From Tritonibacter aquimaris (GTDB lineage: Bacteria > Pseudomonadota > Alphaproteobacteria > Rhodobacterales > Rhodobacteraceae): a stretch of DNA of 64,000 nt. A program made the position numbers and the translations under genes. The notes under the pieces were generated by a model. It was not told the origin of the DNA. It searched no databases and saw nothing but the letters and a program-made list of their open reading frames with translations. Shown one piece after another: positions 62,327 to 64,000 of this stretch (position 1 is its first letter; each line of letters starts with the position of its first letter). The stretch lies in the NCBI RefSeq assembly GCF_009617595.1, contig NZ_WIXK01000002.1, positions 310,001-374,000 of the forward strand. Direction: 5' to 3'.

Positions 62327-63235
62327 TCAACGTGGCAGTTGATATTCCACCAGCTCGCTTTTTTGAAACGACAGGAAGTTGTTGTCAGACACCATTGCGG
62401 CCCGCAGTTGCCCGGTGCTTGTTTGCCAAACCGAAAGCCCTTCGAGGTTGCCATGGGTGCCAAGCGGGGTTGTCAACAAGGTCGTCTCGTTGCGGATTGC
62501 ATCTCCGTCGATCTCCCAGCGTCGCAGGCGCGATTTGAAACCAACAAGGGCAAACTTGCGCTCAAGCAGGTAGAGCCGCCCATCGGGGCCAATGTCTAGC
62601 CCGACAGGCAGATAGCCTGCGGATTTTGGCACCTCAAACGGCTGCTGCCATGTGCGGCCGTTCCAGCGCCAGACCGGAAACCCTTCGCCAGGTGCTTTTT
62701 CCGGCAAGGTATACAGATTGCCATTCTTGTCGTTTGCCAGGCCTTCCAGCGCTTTGTTGAAACCAAAATGGCGAAAACTGCGCGGCTGCGGCAGGTCTTC
62801 GGCCTTGGCGGTTCGGGTTTCATAGCGGCTGACCCGCGCAAAGCCTTCAAATGAGACATAGATCGTCCCATCCGGGGTGACGCTCAACCCTTCGCTGTCA
62901 AGAAAGTCACGCCCGCTTTTCATCTCTTTGCCCCAGATGTTGCGCAGCTGGTTATGGGCTTTCAATTGCATGCCCGTCAGCGCACCATCATCGCGCAAAA
63001 GTTTACCCTGAAGCAGATGTGAACGGTCTGTCAGCACCGTCACATTCTCGCCTTTGGCATCCACAGCAACCGCCGAAAGCCCACCAAACCAGGGTTCTTT
63101 TAGCTCCAGCGACAGGCTGGACAGAAGCTTGGCCTGATTGGGGGCAGTCTGTGAAACATTGGCTGCATAGGCTGCAACGGCCGCACAGATGGCGGCCACT
63201 GGCAAAATCAGTTTGATCGTAAAACGGCGGCGCAT
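62327..63235 (-). CDS. Esterase-like activity of phytase family protein
   Basis: A 302-residue exported protein with signal anchor or signal peptide RRRFTIKLILPVAAICAAVAAYA. The beta-propeller-like repeats GGLSAVAVDAKGENVTVLTDRSHLL, SEGLSVTPDGTIYVSFEG, LEGLANDKNGNLYTLPE and VGLDIGPDGRLYLLERKF are typical of the phytase-like esterase family (PF13449 type), in which the biochemical role is mostly untested. Its start overlaps the mepA end by 28 bp, so the two are co-transcribed. Confidence 0.87.
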   Translation of the reverse strand: MRRRFTIKLILPVAAICAAVAAYAANVSQTAPNQAKLLSSLSLELKEPWFGGLSAVAVDAKGENVTVLTDRSHLLQGKLLRDDGALTGMQLKAHNQLRNIWGKEMKSGRDFLDSEGLSVTPDGTIYVSFEGFARVSRYETRTAKAEDLPQPRSFRHFGFNKALEGLANDKNGNLYTLPEKAPGEGFPVWRWNGRTWQQPFEVPKSAGYLPVGLDIGPDGRLYLLERKFALVGFKSRLRRWEIDGDAIRNETTLLTTPLGTHGNLEGLSVWQTSTGQLRAAMVSDNNFLSFQKSELVEYQLPR

Positions 63236-64000
63236 TGTTGGGGCAGATCCGATAAGGTGTAATCGCGTTTCGGTTTAGGCTTTGGCGCGTTTGGGTCAAC
63301 CGGTTTTGGCGGCGGCGGGTTTAAAATATTGCGAACCCATTCCTGTGCCTCGGCGCAACCGTCCCCTTTTGGCGGTGCGGCCTGATTGACACAGCCGCGC
63401 GCGCCCTTGGGGCAGGCAAGACGCACATGGAAATGATAGTGATGCCCCCACCAGGGCCGAATTTTACGCAGCCAGCGCCGATCGCCTTTGGCATCTTTGC
63501 ACATCTGGACCTTTGCGCCGGGAAACACAAAAATCCGCGCCACCCGTTTATCTTTGGCCGCCGCACGTAAAATCGCGTGGTGTTGTTTGCTCCAGGAGCT
63601 GTTCACATAGGCGCCCGCTGCGCGCCGCATCGAGATTGATGAGATGTTTTCGCGCGCATTGCGCGACAGGTTCAGCCGATCAGCAGGCCGCATCCAGATA
63701 TCAGCATCAAGCCCGATCTGATGGCTGCGATGGCCTGACAGCATCGGCCCGCCCCGCGGCTGGCTGATGTCACCAATATAAAGCCCGTCCCAGCCCTTTT
63801 GCCGAGCCGCGACCCGGCTCAGATCTTGGATGAAATCAATGGTTTCGGGGTGGCCCCAATTGCGGTTTCGCGACAGGCGCATAGCTTGCCAGGTCGGGCC
63901 GGTTTCCGCCAGCTCCACTGCGCCTGCAACACAGCCCTTGGCATAAGATCCAAACGGTGCGGGCTTTTGCGCCGATCCTTCTGCCTTGGCTCCAAACAGC
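63208..64000 (-). CDS. mepA: Penicillin-insensitive murein endopeptidase, 5' end beyond the window
   Basis: A LAS-family zinc endopeptidase that cuts D-Ala-meso-DAP cross-links in peptidoglycan. The frame stays open to the window edge; sequence before the internal GTG at 63918 still matches the family (PFGSYAKGCVAGAVELAE), so the gene is truncated at the edge and lacks its start and signal peptide. Zinc ligands lie in SGHRSHQIGLDADIWM and WWGHHYHFHVRLACPKG. The C-terminal tail is proline/lysine-rich (PPPPKPVDPNAPKPKPKRD). Overlaps the phytase-like gene. Confidence 0.93.
   Translation of the reverse strand, partial: LFGAKAEGSAQKPAPFGSYAKGCVAGAVELAETGPTWQAMRLSRNRNWGHPETIDFIQDLSRVAARQKGWDGLYIGDISQPRGGPMLSGHRSHQIGLDADIWMRPADRLNLSRNARENISSISMRRAAGAYVNSSWSKQHHAILRAAAKDKRVARIFVFPGAKVQMCKDAKGDRRWLRKIRPWWGHHYHFHVRLACPKGARGCVNQAAPPKGDGCAEAQEWVRNILNPPPPKPVDPNAPKPKPKRDYTLSDLPQQCAAVLRSN

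Overview
The window reads as one contiguous, gene-dense stretch of chromosome from a marine-type Rhodobacteraceae (Roseobacter-group alphaproteobacterium). The inference rests on moderate-to-high GC, FlaF/FlbT-regulated flagellin, clustered serA/serC/serB, an IalB-family protein, multiple polyamine and tricarboxylate uptake systems, and a dispersed GC-rich repeat after dapD. No phage, insertion sequence, CRISPR array, tRNA or rRNA was seen. Nearly all genes are housekeeping or transport genes; the interesting material is mostly between genes.

Layout. 0-8.4 kb: rpsT, a crotonase, mutM, ubiE-ubiB, an XRE-cupin regulator, the threonine catabolic pair kbl-tdh and a metallophosphoesterase. 8.4-13.5 kb: serine biosynthesis, with serC-serA facing away from serB, then a TSUP exporter and a YCII-like protein. 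13.7-18.8 kb: IalB-like protein, rlmN, LOG-family hydrolase, a GntR regulator, dapD and a small unknown gene. 18.8-26.1 kb: a glutamate-receptor-like channel, dapE-GNAT-DUF2064, RNase R and an MltB-type transglycosylase.

26.2-37.5 kb is a polyamine island. A potA-potD-potB-potC operon on the minus strand and a potF-potG-potH-potI operon on the plus strand flank a class III aminotransferase and a GntR regulator. The aminotransferase and potF promoters share a TGATCAAATT motif. 37.5-38.4 kb holds a phosphotransferase whose reading frame extends upstream of any normal start codon. 38.4-43.5 kb is a flagellar block (flgD, fliK, flgJ, flgN, fliC, flaF, flbT). 43.9-50.1 kb is a tripartite tricarboxylate transporter (tctCBA) facing its TctD/TctE-type two-component system, which has its own binding protein gene. 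50.1-64 kb: trhO, NAD salvage (pncA, hybrid kinase, pncB), a histone-deacetylase-like protein, panB-panC, idi, a P1 peptidase, arfB, a queuosine-precursor transporter, a phytase-like protein and mepA, which runs off the right edge.

The strongest candidate for something undescribed is a structured leader upstream of arfB (about 61302-61480, minus strand). It has a strong Shine-Dalgarno sequence, an 18-codon leader ORF, a hairpin carrying an exact 9-base copy of the terminator's 3' arm, and then the terminator, which looks like attenuation control of a ribosome-rescue factor. Also notable: a basic 10-residue upstream ORF before potA, a hairpin that would hide the kbl start site, a threonine dehydrogenase lacking all four structural-zinc cysteines, and perfect hairpins placed just after the binding-protein gene in three transporter operons. 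All calls come from reading the sequence; no database search was run.
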